Assembly (NCBI GenBank): GCA_964621265.1
Contig: CAZULQ010000005.1
Location: 1 to 64,000 of the forward strand
From: Porcipelethomonas sp964621265
GTDB taxonomy: Bacteria; Bacillota; Clostridia; Oscillospirales; Ruminococcaceae
Direction of reading: 5' to 3'
DNA length: 64,000 nt
Shown: piece after piece, positions 24,975 through 34,712 of the stretch
Numbering within the stretch: the first letter of the stretch is position 1
Layout: every line of letters starts with the position of its first letter
Position numbers and translations under genes: made by a program
Notes under the pieces: generated by a model
What the model was told of the DNA's origin: nothing
The model's database searches: none
What the model saw: only the letters and a program-made list of their open reading frames with translations

Positions 24975-25904
24975 ATGAAAATTTACAATAATGTATCTGA
25001 GCTTATCGGCGCAACGCCTCTTATGAGCATGGATAGATTCTGCAGGGCAAACGGCATTGACGCTAAAATTATCGCAAAGCTTGAATTATTCAATCCTGCG
25101 GGAAGCGTAAAGGACAGGGTTGCGCTGAAAATGATTAATGACGCTGAAAAAAACGGTCTTTTAAAAGAAGGCGCAACTATTATTGAACCAACAAGCGGCA
25201 ATACGGGCATAGGTCTTGCGGCAGTTGCCTCATCAAGAGGCTACAGAGCAATCATGGTTATGCCTGAGACCATGAGCATTGAGCGAAGAAAGCTTCTTCG
25301 TGGTTACGGCGCTGAAATCGTGCTTACAGAGGGTTCAAAGGGAATGTCGGGCGCTATTGCAAAAGCTGAGGAGCTGAAAAATGAGATTGATGGCGCAGTA
25401 ATTCTCGGACAGTTCACAAATCCGTCAAATCCAATGGCGCATTTTGAAACAACAGGTCCTGAAATATGGAACGACACCGAAGGGAATGTGGATATTTTTG
25501 TTGCAGGAGTAGGAACAGGCGGAACACTCAGCGGTACGGGAAAATATCTCAAATCAAAAAATCCTGCTGTAAAGGTTGTTGCGGCTGAACCGGAGTCATC
25601 TGCCGTACTTTCGGGCGAAAAGGCGGGTGCGCACAAAATACAGGGCATTGGTGCAGGCTTTATTCCCGAAACGCTTGACACTGAAATCTACGACGAGATT
25701 ATAAAAGTCCCTGATGAAGTATGCTTTGAAACGGGAAAGAGCATTGCAAAAACCGAGGGCATACTGATTGGTATATCGGGTGGTGCGGCAGTATGGGCGG
25801 CAGCACAGCTTGCAAAGCGTCCTGAAAACAGGAATAAGAATATTGTTGTTATACTTCCCGATACAGGCGAAAGATATCTTTCCACTCCGCTGTTTGAGGA
25901 ATAA
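24975..25904 (+). CDS. cysK: Cysteine synthase (O-acetylserine sulfhydrylase)
   Basis: This 309-aa PLP enzyme makes cysteine from O-acetylserine and sulfide. The PLP lysine is in NPAGSVKDRVA. The substrate loop EPTSGNTGIGLA, the phosphate-binding GVGTGGTLSGTGK loop and the C-terminal GISGGAAVWAA are all present, and the length is typical. AGGGAG lies upstream of the ATG. The next gene begins 2 bp after the stop, so the two are almost certainly one transcript. Confidence 0.95.
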   Translation: MKIYNNVSELIGATPLMSMDRFCRANGIDAKIIAKLELFNPAGSVKDRVALKMINDAEKNGLLKEGATIIEPTSGNTGIGLAAVASSRGYRAIMVMPETMSIERRKLLRGYGAEIVLTEGSKGMSGAIAKAEELKNEIDGAVILGQFTNPSNPMAHFETTGPEIWNDTEGNVDIFVAGVGTGGTLSGTGKYLKSKNPAVKVVAAEPESSAVLSGEKAGAHKIQGIGAGFIPETLDTEIYDEIIKVPDEVCFETGKSIAKTEGILIGISGGAAVWAAAQLAKRPENRNKNIVVILPDTGERYLSTPLFEE

Positions 25905-25906
25905 AT

Positions 25907-27079
25907 ATGAAAGAAAAAATGACAATTCTGATTCCATCAATGCTTGACTTTCACTTTCCTCTTTTGAAGTATGCGTTCTGTTCGGACGACTACAATGCTG
26001 TCATTCTCGAAAACGACAGAAACATTGCGTATACAGGTCTTAAGTATCTCCACAACGACCTGTGCTATCCCGTTATTCTTATAACAGGGCAGTTTATATC
26101 AGCTCTTAAAAGCGGGAAATACGGAAAAAACACCTCGCTTATGATACCTCAGGCAGGCGATGCATGCCGTGGTTCAAACTATATACACATGATAAGAAAA
26201 GCGCTTAAAGCTTCGGGTTTTGGGAATGTGCCGATTATATCACTGAATTTCATGGGGCTTGAAAATGAAAACAGGCTTAAAATCAATATTGGTATGATAA
26301 GACGTGGACTTGCGGCTGTTATGTATGGTGACATTCTGATGATACTTCAGAATCAGATTGAGGTTTTTGAAAAAAATACGGGCGAAACTGCCGTCATGCT
26401 AAAAAAGTGGACTGACACGCTAAGAACAGGACTTCTTGACGGAAGTCTCCTGTCAGCTTCGGCAATGAAGAGGACATTTTCTGAGATTGCTGCTGATTTT
26501 TCAGAAATTGAAACTACGCAAAGCAACAATACAATCATCGGAATTGTCGGCGAGCTATATGTTAAATATTGTCATCTTGGAAACGCAGATATATGCCGCT
26601 TTCTGAAAGATGAGGGGTGCGGCACTTATATAAATGGTTTTTCATGGTATCTGCTTTATTACCTTGACACTCACCTTGCAAAAAGCGGAAGTATAGTCGG
26701 ACACGGGTACAAAGCGGTCATGAAATATCTGTCAAAAATTCAGTCAGCAATGGTTTCTGCGCTCAGAGAGAATGGTTTTCTGTGCTGTGATTCATTCCAT
26801 GAATTTAAAAGCTATGCCGCAGATTATGTAAGCTTTGGCTGTGACATTGCCGACGGCTGGCTTATCGGCGGCGAAATTGCAAACATTCACAGGAATGTAA
26901 CAAAAAGAATTGCCTGTGTACAACCCTTTGGGTGTATGCCGAATCATGTTTTCGGAAAGGGAATTTATTCATCGCTTCAGCGCAGACTTGACGACATTAT
27001 GCTTTCAAGCATAGATTTTGATTCAGGAAGTGCTGATGTGAACTTAAAAAACAGGCTTAGTATGCTCATAAATATATAA
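25907..27079 (+). CDS. Acyl-CoA dehydratase activase-related protein (DUF2229-like)
   Basis: The 390-aa protein has the features of the DUF2229-like part of 2-hydroxyacyl-CoA dehydratase activase relatives: LCYPVILITGQFI, LMIPQAGDACRGSNYIHMIR, VPIISLN, and late cysteines in FLCCDSF and CVQPFGCMPNHV. These cysteines probably bind an Fe-S cluster. Here it is a stand-alone subunit without the ATPase (activator) domain, immediately after cysK. The pairing suggests a link to sulfur or thiol metabolism, but no substrate can be named. Confidence 0.72.
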   Translation: MKEKMTILIPSMLDFHFPLLKYAFCSDDYNAVILENDRNIAYTGLKYLHNDLCYPVILITGQFISALKSGKYGKNTSLMIPQAGDACRGSNYIHMIRKALKASGFGNVPIISLNFMGLENENRLKINIGMIRRGLAAVMYGDILMILQNQIEVFEKNTGETAVMLKKWTDTLRTGLLDGSLLSASAMKRTFSEIAADFSEIETTQSNNTIIGIVGELYVKYCHLGNADICRFLKDEGCGTYINGFSWYLLYYLDTHLAKSGSIVGHGYKAVMKYLSKIQSAMVSALRENGFLCCDSFHEFKSYAADYVSFGCDIADGWLIGGEIANIHRNVTKRIACVQPFGCMPNHVFGKGIYSSLQRRLDDIMLSSIDFDSGSADVNLKNRLSMLINI

Positions 27080-27081
27080 AA

Positions 27082-27113
27082 AATCCGCAGAGTGAAATCT
27101 GCGGATTCTCTTT
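27082..27113. terminator. Bidirectional terminator
   Basis: AATCCGCAGA/TCTGCGGATT (27082-27091 with 27098-27107) between converging genes, with A-rich and T-rich flanks. Confidence 0.85.
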
Positions 27114-27115
27114 TA

Positions 27116-28081
27116 TTACATAATTTCAGTTGCGATACCTACGATATCATAAAGATTTGCAACGCCGTCATTGTTATAGTCAGCGGCAGAAACTTCAGCT
27201 TCTGTAAATGTTCTCATACCCATTACTGACTTTGCAATTTCAATTGCGTCGTAAAGATTGATAATACCATCAGCTGTGATATCACCCTTAAATGCTGAAC
27301 CGATTGTTGCAAAACGATAGCCGTACTTATTTGCATAAGCCTGTGCCTTTGAACCGCCTACGCCATAAATAGTGCCGCTGAAATATGCGTGGTCAGCAAC
27401 ATCTCCGACCCATACCCAGCCATTGCTGATTGTTATTTCTGAATCATTGATTACACAGTTAGGATTTTCGATTGTTATTCTGTTAAGGTTAGTACAATCT
27501 GAGAATGCGCCGTAATCAATGCTTGTGATATTTGCAGGAATTGTTACAACACAAAGCTTCTGGCTTCCTGTAACAAAGTGATGTCCGATTGTTGTTGCCT
27601 TTGAAGGAATGTTAAAGCTCTTTAAATTATCGCATCCGCCAAGCATCTGGTCACTGAGTTCTGTAAGATTATCTGAAAGCTTAATGCTTCTGAGTGAATC
27701 ACAGCCATAAAATGCCGCTTCACCAATTGAAGTTACGCTATCAGTCATTGAAACACTTGTAAGGTCAAAGCATGCGAAAAATGCATGGTCACCAATTGTC
27801 TTTACGCTGTCAGGAATTACAATTGATTTAATGTAATAGCAGCCATCAAATGCGTAAGAGCCGATTGATGTAACAGGAACGCCTCCGATTTCAGACGGAA
27901 TCTTAGCTGATGTTGCCTTACTGTCACAATCAGTAATTTCGATTGATGAGCCGTTGTTTACATATGTAAATATACCATATGTCTGTTCAGCCGCTGAAAC
28001 AGCTGTTCCCATCACTGACATCATACCCACAGCACAGGCAAATGCTGTAACTGCACTTAAAAATTTCTTTGTGATTTTCAT
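27116..28081 (-). CDS. Secreted leucine-rich-repeat (LRR_5) protein with dockerin
   Basis: The 321-aa protein has a signal peptide (about 1-30, cut after SAA). About seven BspA-type LRR_5 repeats follow (for example VTSIGSYAFDGCYYIKSIVI, VKTIGDHAFFACFDLTSVSM). A C-terminal dockerin (GDITADGIINLYDA, ADYNNDGVANLYD) ends the chain. BspA-like repeats usually mediate binding to proteins or surfaces. The dockerin suggests a non-catalytic cellulosome component. The stop lies 9 bp from the bidirectional terminator. Confidence 0.88.
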   Translation of the reverse strand: MKITKKFLSAVTAFACAVGMMSVMGTAVSAAEQTYGIFTYVNNGSSIEITDCDSKATSAKIPSEIGGVPVTSIGSYAFDGCYYIKSIVIPDSVKTIGDHAFFACFDLTSVSMTDSVTSIGEAAFYGCDSLRSIKLSDNLTELSDQMLGGCDNLKSFNIPSKATTIGHHFVTGSQKLCVVTIPANITSIDYGAFSDCTNLNRITIENPNCVINDSEITISNGWVWVGDVADHAYFSGTIYGVGGSKAQAYANKYGYRFATIGSAFKGDITADGIINLYDAIEIAKSVMGMRTFTEAEVSAADYNNDGVANLYDIVGIATEIM

Positions 28082-28149
28082 TTATATTTCCTCCCATTTA
28101 TAAAATCCAAGGAATATTTTAGCACAATAAAATGCTTTTGTCAACAGTT

Positions 28150-29511
28150 TCAGATAATGTCAAATGCTTCCTTTATATTTGACACACCAATAAGCTTAAT
28201 TCTGTATTCCTTCGGGTTTACAGCCGAAAGCGACTGCTTTGGAAGTACGCAGGTTTCAAAGCCCATGCGTTCCGCTTCCCTTATACGCTGAACTGTATTT
28301 GAAACTGCTCTTATTTCGCCTCCAAGCCCCACTTCCCCGAATGCTATCATGGATTCAGGAAGCGGTTTGTCAAGAGTGCCGGAATAAAGACACATTGCAA
28401 CAGCCAGGTCGCCTGCTGTTTCGTCAATACGGAAGCCTCCGACAACATTTAAGTAAACATCAAGATTGCCGAAAAACATTCCCGCACGCTTTTCCATAAC
28501 AGCTACCATAATTGACATGCGGTTGAAGTCATAGCCCTTGGCAGTACGCCTCGGTGATGCAAAGCTGCTTTTAGCGGCAAGAACCTGTACCTCAGCAAGA
28601 ATCGGACGGAGCCCCTCCATAGTGCATGTAACGCATGTTCCCGAAACTCCCTCAGGTCGTCCCGACAAAAGCATCTGGGACGGGTTTTCAACCTCGGAAA
28701 GTCCCTTGTCAAGCATTTCAAAAACGCCGATTTCGTTGGTTGAACCGTATCTGTTCTTGACAGTACGCAGAATACGACAGCTTAAATTCCTCTCGCCTTC
28801 AAAATAAAGCACTGCGTCAACAATATGCTCCATAACCTTCGGACCTGCAATTGCGCCGTCCTTATTGACATGCCCTACTATTATAATCGGCACTTCATTA
28901 TCCTTAGCAGTATGCATGAAAAGATTTGTGCACTCTCTTACCTGTGTAAGACTTCCGGGGCTTGATGTTATGGATGTAATACTCATTGTCTGGATTGAGT
29001 CAATGATTACAATATCAGGTTCTGCTGAAGTTATGGTGTCGCAGATAGCTTCTGCGTCAGTAACCGTCAGAATATAAAGGCTCTCGGTGTCAACACCGAG
29101 TCTGTCAGCCCTGAGCTTTATCTGTCTTGCTGATTCCTCTCCCGAAACATAAAGCACGGAATAGTTTTCGCCGAGATACTGGCACATCTGCAATAAAAGC
29201 GTACTCTTTCCGATACCAGGAGCACCGCCGAGCAGTACAAGCGAGCCTTTTACAAGTCCGCCGCCGAGAACTCTGTCAAGCTCGCCTATTCCTGTATTGT
29301 ATCTGACATCGCTGTGAACATCAATTTCAGATAATTCGAGTATTCTGTCAGTAAGGTCTGATTTTTTGCGGGCTGCACCCGTTTTTACAGAAACAGCCTG
29401 TTCCATTTCCTCAAAAGTATTCCACTCTCCGCAATCAGGACAGCGTCCATTCCATTTTCCGCTTTCATATCCGCACTGGTTGCAGACAAATACAGTTTTA
29501 GCCTTTGCCAT
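28150..29511 (-). CDS. radA: DNA repair protein RadA (Sms)
   Basis: The 453-aa protein has every RadA landmark: an N-terminal zinc finger (CNQCGYESGKWNGRCPDC), Walker A GAPGIGKST, Walker B IVIIDSIQT, the RadA-specific KNRYGSTNE motif at about 255, and a C-terminal Lon-like domain. RadA is a RecA-like helicase that promotes branch migration in recombination. The length is typical. It lies 19 bp downstream of the split amidase and may share its transcript. Confidence 0.97.
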   Translation of the reverse strand: MAKAKTVFVCNQCGYESGKWNGRCPDCGEWNTFEEMEQAVSVKTGAARKKSDLTDRILELSEIDVHSDVRYNTGIGELDRVLGGGLVKGSLVLLGGAPGIGKSTLLLQMCQYLGENYSVLYVSGEESARQIKLRADRLGVDTESLYILTVTDAEAICDTITSAEPDIVIIDSIQTMSITSITSSPGSLTQVRECTNLFMHTAKDNEVPIIIVGHVNKDGAIAGPKVMEHIVDAVLYFEGERNLSCRILRTVKNRYGSTNEIGVFEMLDKGLSEVENPSQMLLSGRPEGVSGTCVTCTMEGLRPILAEVQVLAAKSSFASPRRTAKGYDFNRMSIMVAVMEKRAGMFFGNLDVYLNVVGGFRIDETAGDLAVAMCLYSGTLDKPLPESMIAFGEVGLGGEIRAVSNTVQRIREAERMGFETCVLPKQSLSAVNPKEYRIKLIGVSNIKEAFDII

Positions 29512-29530
29512 TTAAACGTCCTCTCAAAAT

Positions 29531-30098
29531 TTATTTTGTCTTTGATGTATACTCATTCACTGCCGCATAAATACTGAATGCAAGCTGTTTCTGATAATCC
29601 TCGTCCTTTAATTTCTCAGCCTCATCGGGATTCGACATAAATCCGCACTCCGCCATAACTGTCGGGTTTTCACAGAAATAGCAAAGAAACAGCTCCTTGC
29701 CGCAAAGCTTGATTTCACGGGTGTTGTCAGGCTGAGTGTATTCAACAATCTTATCCTGCATCATCTGAGCCAAGTATTTGCTTTCGCTGTTTGTGTCAGA
29801 ATAAAACATCTGTGCCCCGCTGTAATTCGGGTCGGTAAACTGGTTCTGATGAATTGATATGCAGATTGCGTTCGGGTACTTGTTGAAAATCTCCAGTCTG
29901 TTATCCATATCCGAGCTTTTCTGATTTGCAATCCCCTCAATACCGTCATCATGTATCGAGCGGTCATCGCTGCGGGTAAGTTCAACGTCATAGCCCGTCA
30001 TCTCAAACATATCCTTAAGACACAATGCGATATTAAGATTAATCCCCTTTTCAGGTACGCCGTCTGCCGACGAACATCCGCCGTCTATGCCGCCATGT
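29531..30098 (-). pseudogene. cwlD-like: CwlD-like N-acetylmuramoyl-L-alanine amidase, C-terminal part
   Basis: The open frame runs from the element border (GGIDGGCSSADG, ending the HGG motif) through ELTRSDDRSIHDDG, AICISIHQNQFTD, a YSGAQMFYSDT segment and TVMAECGFMSNPDEAEKL to the stop at 29531. These are Amidase_3 signatures with the catalytic Glu in AECGFMSNP. The YSGAQxFY segment and overall length point to the CwlD subgroup, which in spore formers makes cortex muramic lactam. The N-terminal 58 residues lie 12.6 kb away at 42,691-42,863. In this state the protein cannot be made. The internal TTG/ATG near 30025 is unlikely to be used. Confidence 0.85.
30093..30098. other. Attachment core, left end of the serine-recombinase element
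   Basis: CCATGT (ACATGG on the minus strand) with element arm GGGGAATCAGTTAAAAC to its right and amidase sequence to its left. It is the partner of the identical core at 42,691-42,696. Confidence 0.85.
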
Positions 30099-30131
30099 GG
30101 GGAATCAGTTAAAACTGAGTTTTTTAAGTAT

Positions 30132-30159
30132 ATTATATCACTCTTTTATCTTTTGTCAA
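30132..30159 (-). promoter_or_regulatory. Outward-facing consensus promoter at the element's left end
   Basis: TTGACA (30159-30154), 16-bp spacer, TATAAT (30137-30132). It points across the left core. In the integrated state it reads into the amidase C-terminal part; in a circular form it would read into the 41-aa ORF and recombinase. Confidence 0.68.
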
Positions 30160-30283
30160 GAATCATGCCGCAGTATACATATATAATATTCCTTAAAATT
30201 ATTCGGTAATTTGTTCAATAAAAGCAGAATATGCAATAAAAAATATAAATTCACACAAAGTTTGTATACTATTCTTAAATTGC

Positions 30284-30312
30284 TTGTATTATTGTATAAT
30301 TTTTGATATAAT
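30284..30312 (+). promoter_or_regulatory. Promoter of the GH30-CE1 gene
   Basis: TTGTAT (30284-30289), 17-bp spacer, TATAAT (30307-30312), about 130 bp before the ATG at 30444, implying a long leader. Confidence 0.55.
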
Positions 30313-30443
30313 TTTATTGGGTATATATTAAATTAAGAGAGATTACAGTGATGCTAAAATAAAATAGTAATACGTCACTCATGAAAAAGGTACAGCGTTT
30401 TAAGGAAGTTTTACTTAAAGCCAAATTTGAAAGGGTGGTAATT

Positions 30444-33347
30444 ATGAATTTCAGAAAAACAATCAGAAAAATCCTGTCTGCTGTTACTGCGTCAGCTCTT
30501 CTGATATCTTCCGCATCGCTTATGCCTGTGACAGAAGTGTCAGCAGCAGGCAATTGCGTAATCGACACATCAGTAAGGCATCAGCAAATCAGAGGGTTCG
30601 GTGGAATGAATCTTCCTGAATGGATGGGAAGCGACCTGACAGATGCACAGCGTAAGAAAGCATTCGGAAACGGCGATGACGAGCTGGGGCTTACTGTATT
30701 GAGAGTGTTTGTCAATCCTGACAGCACTCAGTGGTATAAGGCACTTCCGACTGCACAATATGCTTCGGATATGGGTGCTACTGTATTTGCGTCACCATGG
30801 GAGCCTCCTGCAAATCTTGCCGAAAAGTATACAGACAGCAGTATAGGTAAGCTTCATCTGCCTGAATCCAATTATGGTGCATACGCACAGCATCTTAATA
30901 ATTTCGGTACTTACATGAAGGATAATGGTGTTGACCTTTACTCAATCTCAGTTCAGAATGAACCTGATTATTCTTCTGAATGGACTCACTGGACAACAGA
31001 TGAAACAACCAATTTTCTTGCAAATTACGGAGATAAGATTACAAGTACAAGACTTATGTCGCCTGAATCCTTCCAGTATTCCCCGGACGGTGCTTCATGG
31101 ATAGACCATGGCACAGGAGATGGAGGAAAGAGAATATACAAAAAAATACTCAATAATTCCAAAGCATTTGCAAACTGTGATTTATTCGGAACTCATTTCT
31201 ATGGAACCACAAGAGACTGGATGGATTATCCTGAGCTTGAAAACAGCGGTAAGGAAATATGGATGACAGAAGTATATGTTCCGAACAGCGATCAGGATTC
31301 CGCCAATAATTATCCTGAAGCTTTACAGGTTTCCGAAAACATTCACAATGGTCTTGTTGTCGGAAACATGAGCGTATATACATGGTGGTACATCCGCAGA
31401 CATTACGGCTTAATGACTGAGGATGGTAATATAAGCAAGCGTGGCTACTGCATGGCTCAGTATTCAAAATATATACGCCCAGGCTCAGTGAGAATTGATG
31501 CTACGGAACAGCCTGCTGAAAATGTATTGGTTTCAGCTTACGCAACGGGCGAAAATGAAGTTGCAGTCGTTGCAATCAACAAGGGTTCAGAGGGCTATGC
31601 ACAGCAGTTTACATTCGGTGCTGACGAAATCATCACAAATGTTGACAGATACAGAACATCAGCGGGCGAAAACATTGCAGAAACCAAGAATCTTGAATCA
31701 ACTGACAACAGCTTCTGGGCACAGCTCCCTGCTGAAAGTGTTTCAACTTTCGTTGTAAAATTCAATGAAAAGCCTGTTGAACCTGATGAAAACGGCTATT
31801 ATTTCCGTGATACATTTGAAGGAGACGTCTCAGACTGGACAGTACGAGGCGCAGGTGAAGTACTTTTAAGCGGCAGAACATCATATGAAGGCACGGAATC
31901 ACTCCTTACAATGGAAAGAACTGCTGCATGGAACGGTGCCGCAAAGCCGCTTGACGACGCTGTTTTCAAGCCTGGCACAGAATACAGCTTCAGCGCTAAT
32001 GTTTCTTATCTCGACGGTGGTCTCACCGACACATTCTATCTGAAGTTACAGTATACCGACGCAAACGGTGACACACAATACAAGCAGATTGCAGGCGCTG
32101 ATGCCATAAACGGACAATGGGTACAGCTTGCAAACACAAACTACAAAATCCCTGAAGACGCAACAAACATGGTTCTTTATGTTGAAACAGCCGAATCCAC
32201 AAATAATTTCTATATTGATGAGGTTATAGGTGCAGTCGGCGGAACAGTAATCGCAGGCGCAGGAGAGGCTCCTGAAATTACTGCGGGCGATATCAATGCA
32301 GACGGCGTAATCAACGCATTTGACGCTGTACTTGCAAGAAGAGGCGTTAAGGCCGGTAGTTTCAGCTCAACAGCAAAGCAGATTGCCGCTGACGTAAACT
32401 CAAACGGTGAATCAGACGTAAACGACGTTAAGCAGATACAGCAGTTTGTTGCAGGAAAAACCACAGCATTTTCTGTATCAGAGACTGTGACCCCTGAAAA
32501 TCCCACTGAATCGGAGGACTCTGATACATATATGAGCAACGTTAGCAATATGATGGTTGAATATGCTTCAGCAGGTGCCTCAGACGAGAAATCGGGCGTT
32601 GAATACGGAACACTTACCAAGTATCAGTATTACTCAACAACAAGAGAACGTCTTACAAATGTAAATGTTCTTCTTCCGCCCGGGTATTCAGAAAACGAAA
32701 AGTATCCTGTTCTTTATGCCCTTCACGGATTCTGGGAAAATGAAGACGCACTTGCAGAAATGGGAAGTGTGCGCACAATGCTCGGAAATCTCATCTCAAC
32801 AGGTGAGGCTGAAAAAATGATTGTTGTTTTCCCTTACATTTATACAAGCAAGACACAGGAAAGCTGCAGTGGTCTTGACCTTGCAAATTCACTGAACTAT
32901 GATAATTTCATAAACGACCTAAAGGCAGACCTTATGCCTTATATCGAAAGCAACTTTTCCGTAAAAACAGGTCGTGAGAATACTGCAATCACAGGATTTT
33001 CAATGGGCGGACGTGAATCGCTGTTTATCGGTCTCACACTTTCTGACAAGTTCGGATTTGTAGGTGCGGCATGCCCTGCACCGGGTCTCACTCCGGGCGC
33101 TGATTTAGGTCTCCATCCGGGACAGCTTCAGGAAAGCGAGCTTAAACCCGCAGGTGAAATGCCAAAGCTTATTATGATTACAGGCGGCGGAAATGACGGT
33201 GTTGTCGGAAGCAATCCGTCAGCATATCACAACATCCTCAAAAATAACGGTATTACAAATCTGTGGCACTTTGTAACAACAGGAAGTCACGACGCTTCAA
33301 GCGTTCAGCCGCATTTTTATAACTACCTCAGAGCAATTTTCAATTAA
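30444..33347 (+). CDS. Secreted GH30 xylanase - CBM22 - dockerin - CE1 esterase
   Basis: The 967-aa product starts at the ATG at 30444 (GGGTGG at 30433-30438), where a signal peptide (about 1-35) begins. A GH30 domain (about 36-440) has RGFGGMNLPEW, the acid/base Glu in SVQNEPDYSSEW and the nucleophile Glu in IWMTEVYV, similar to GH30_8 glucuronoxylanases. A CBM22-like module (about 445-605) and an internal dockerin (GDINADGVINAFDA, ADVNSNGESDVND) follow. The C-terminal CE1 domain (about 705-967; nucleophile in GFSMGGRES, His in GSHDASS) probably removes feruloyl or acetyl groups. It would attack decorated xylan from the cellulosome. Cargo of the mobile element. Confidence 0.9.
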   Translation: MNFRKTIRKILSAVTASALLISSASLMPVTEVSAAGNCVIDTSVRHQQIRGFGGMNLPEWMGSDLTDAQRKKAFGNGDDELGLTVLRVFVNPDSTQWYKALPTAQYASDMGATVFASPWEPPANLAEKYTDSSIGKLHLPESNYGAYAQHLNNFGTYMKDNGVDLYSISVQNEPDYSSEWTHWTTDETTNFLANYGDKITSTRLMSPESFQYSPDGASWIDHGTGDGGKRIYKKILNNSKAFANCDLFGTHFYGTTRDWMDYPELENSGKEIWMTEVYVPNSDQDSANNYPEALQVSENIHNGLVVGNMSVYTWWYIRRHYGLMTEDGNISKRGYCMAQYSKYIRPGSVRIDATEQPAENVLVSAYATGENEVAVVAINKGSEGYAQQFTFGADEIITNVDRYRTSAGENIAETKNLESTDNSFWAQLPAESVSTFVVKFNEKPVEPDENGYYFRDTFEGDVSDWTVRGAGEVLLSGRTSYEGTESLLTMERTAAWNGAAKPLDDAVFKPGTEYSFSANVSYLDGGLTDTFYLKLQYTDANGDTQYKQIAGADAINGQWVQLANTNYKIPEDATNMVLYVETAESTNNFYIDEVIGAVGGTVIAGAGEAPEITAGDINADGVINAFDAVLARRGVKAGSFSSTAKQIAADVNSNGESDVNDVKQIQQFVAGKTTAFSVSETVTPENPTESEDSDTYMSNVSNMMVEYASAGASDEKSGVEYGTLTKYQYYSTTRERLTNVNVLLPPGYSENEKYPVLYALHGFWENEDALAEMGSVRTMLGNLISTGEAEKMIVVFPYIYTSKTQESCSGLDLANSLNYDNFINDLKADLMPYIESNFSVKTGRENTAITGFSMGGRESLFIGLTLSDKFGFVGAACPAPGLTPGADLGLHPGQLQESELKPAGEMPKLIMITGGGNDGVVGSNPSAYHNILKNNGITNLWHFVTTGSHDASSVQPHFYNYLRAIFN

Positions 33348-33353
33348 AGAAAC

Positions 33354-33384
33354 AAGCCGGTTTGATAAAATCTCAAACCGGCTT
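33354..33384. terminator. Bidirectional terminator
   Basis: 12-bp stem AAGCCGGTTTGA/TCAAACCGGCTT between converging genes. Confidence 0.88.
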
Positions 33385-33391
33385 TATTTTA

Positions 33392-34345
33392 TTACATATA
33401 CTTTAAAAGTTCATCACGGACGCAATCAAGGCGAGCGTCAGAAATTCCGAAGTCCATTTCCTTATAGCTCCATGTGCATCTTGATATGCCGTATTTTTCA
33501 AATACTGCATTTATAACTCTGAACCACTTCAGAGTGTCCTCGGGAGAAACAATGTCAATCACGCCGAATTCTCCACAGTACAAGGCAGCATTATATTTTG
33601 CGGCTGTTTCTATTGCGGGTGCAAACAGCTCTTCAAAAAATTCAGCTGTAATGTTGCTATCTTCAAACGAAAAACGCTCATTCTGATTGATGGCATCTGT
33701 CCAGTATGCACCCTGATGAGTGAATCTGAGCGGTTCGTAGCAATGAAAATTATACACAACCTTGTCATCATAAGGCGCATCAAGGTCTGCAACAGCAGGC
33801 GCGCTGTTATTATGATAACTGCCGACCAGAATTATCGTGTCGGGGGCAATTGCTCTTATTCTTCTGATACACTCTTTTGCCACCTTGTTCCACACATCAA
33901 TATACGATTTTTCGGTCACTTCATTCAGCAACTCAAACGCAATATTATCAGAAAATTTTCCGTATCGCCTTGCAATTTCCTCCCAGAGACGATAAAATCT
34001 CTCCTGAAGCTGTTCGCTTTCAAAAAAGCCTGATTCGCTTTCGCCGTAACTGTCAAATGAATATCCCGCTGTCTTGTGCAGGTCAAGCACAGTATTGAGC
34101 TTGTATTTACGGCACATTTCAAGCGCTCTGTCTATACGGGCAAAGCCGCTTTCCTTAAAGCCTCCGTCCTCATTTTCAAGAATATTATAATCAACGGGGA
34201 TTCTGACATGGTCAAGTCCCCATGAAGAGATTTTCTCAAAATCAGGCTCTGTAATGAAATTATTGAGCCTGTCCTCACTGTAATCACACTGTGAAAACCA
34301 GCCGCCAAGATTTACCCCTCTGTAAAAGCCTTTATTTTTAAGCAT
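33392..34345 (-). CDS. Cytoplasmic GH5 family glycosidase
   Basis: The 317-aa protein has no signal peptide. It starts at the ATG at 34345 (AAAGGCGG upstream). GH5 signatures: FYRGVNLGGWF, DHVRIPVDYN, acid/base in AFELLNEVTE, YNFHCYEPL, nucleophile in YCGEFGV, and a CTWSYKEMDFG end. Intracellular GH5 enzymes of this type usually trim imported oligosaccharides with beta-1,4 or beta-1,3 glucosyl or mannosyl linkages. The exact substrate is not predictable. It is carried in the mobile element and converges on the GH30 gene. Confidence 0.85.
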   Translation of the reverse strand: MLKNKGFYRGVNLGGWFSQCDYSEDRLNNFITEPDFEKISSWGLDHVRIPVDYNILENEDGGFKESGFARIDRALEMCRKYKLNTVLDLHKTAGYSFDSYGESESGFFESEQLQERFYRLWEEIARRYGKFSDNIAFELLNEVTEKSYIDVWNKVAKECIRRIRAIAPDTIILVGSYHNNSAPAVADLDAPYDDKVVYNFHCYEPLRFTHQGAYWTDAINQNERFSFEDSNITAEFFEELFAPAIETAAKYNAALYCGEFGVIDIVSPEDTLKWFRVINAVFEKYGISRCTWSYKEMDFGISDARLDCVRDELLKYM

Positions 34346-34502
34346 ATAAATTCCGCCTTTCTTCATTTGCCATATTTGTTGCTATAAGAATATCATATTG
34401 TCGGCTTAACTTATATCAGAATTTTATCGTTTATAGCATAAAAATATCATGTTTTTTATTTGGCTTATATTGACATTTTCAAAACTTACCTTACACATAT
34501 AA

Positions 34503-34534
34503 AAACCGCCCTCTTGTCAGAAAGAGGACGGTTT
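34503..34534 (-). terminator. Isolated hairpin in the 367-bp gap before GH5
   Basis: AAACCG.CCTCTT/AAGAGG.CGGTTT with T run on the minus strand. No gene ends here; the rest of 34,346-34,667 shows nothing I recognise apart from AT-rich sequence. Confidence 0.5.
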
Positions 34535-34667
34535 TAAAGATATAGGGGCAATTTTGGATAAATAGCAATGTTGTTTATATTGATTATAGCATGTAAAACG
34601 ACTGCATACAATGAAATTTAATGCCCTCTTTATTGCATTATTTATCCTTTATGGTTATATATAAAAA

Positions 34668-34699
34668 ATAAAGCGGCAGTTATATTACTGTCGCTTTAT
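34668..34699 (-). terminator. Terminator of the GGDEF-EAL gene
   Basis: ATAAAGCG.CAGT/ACTG.CGCTTTAT stem followed on the minus strand by a T-rich run, 14 bp past the stop at 34713. Confidence 0.8.
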
Positions 34700-34712
34700 A
34701 TCTGATAATAAA

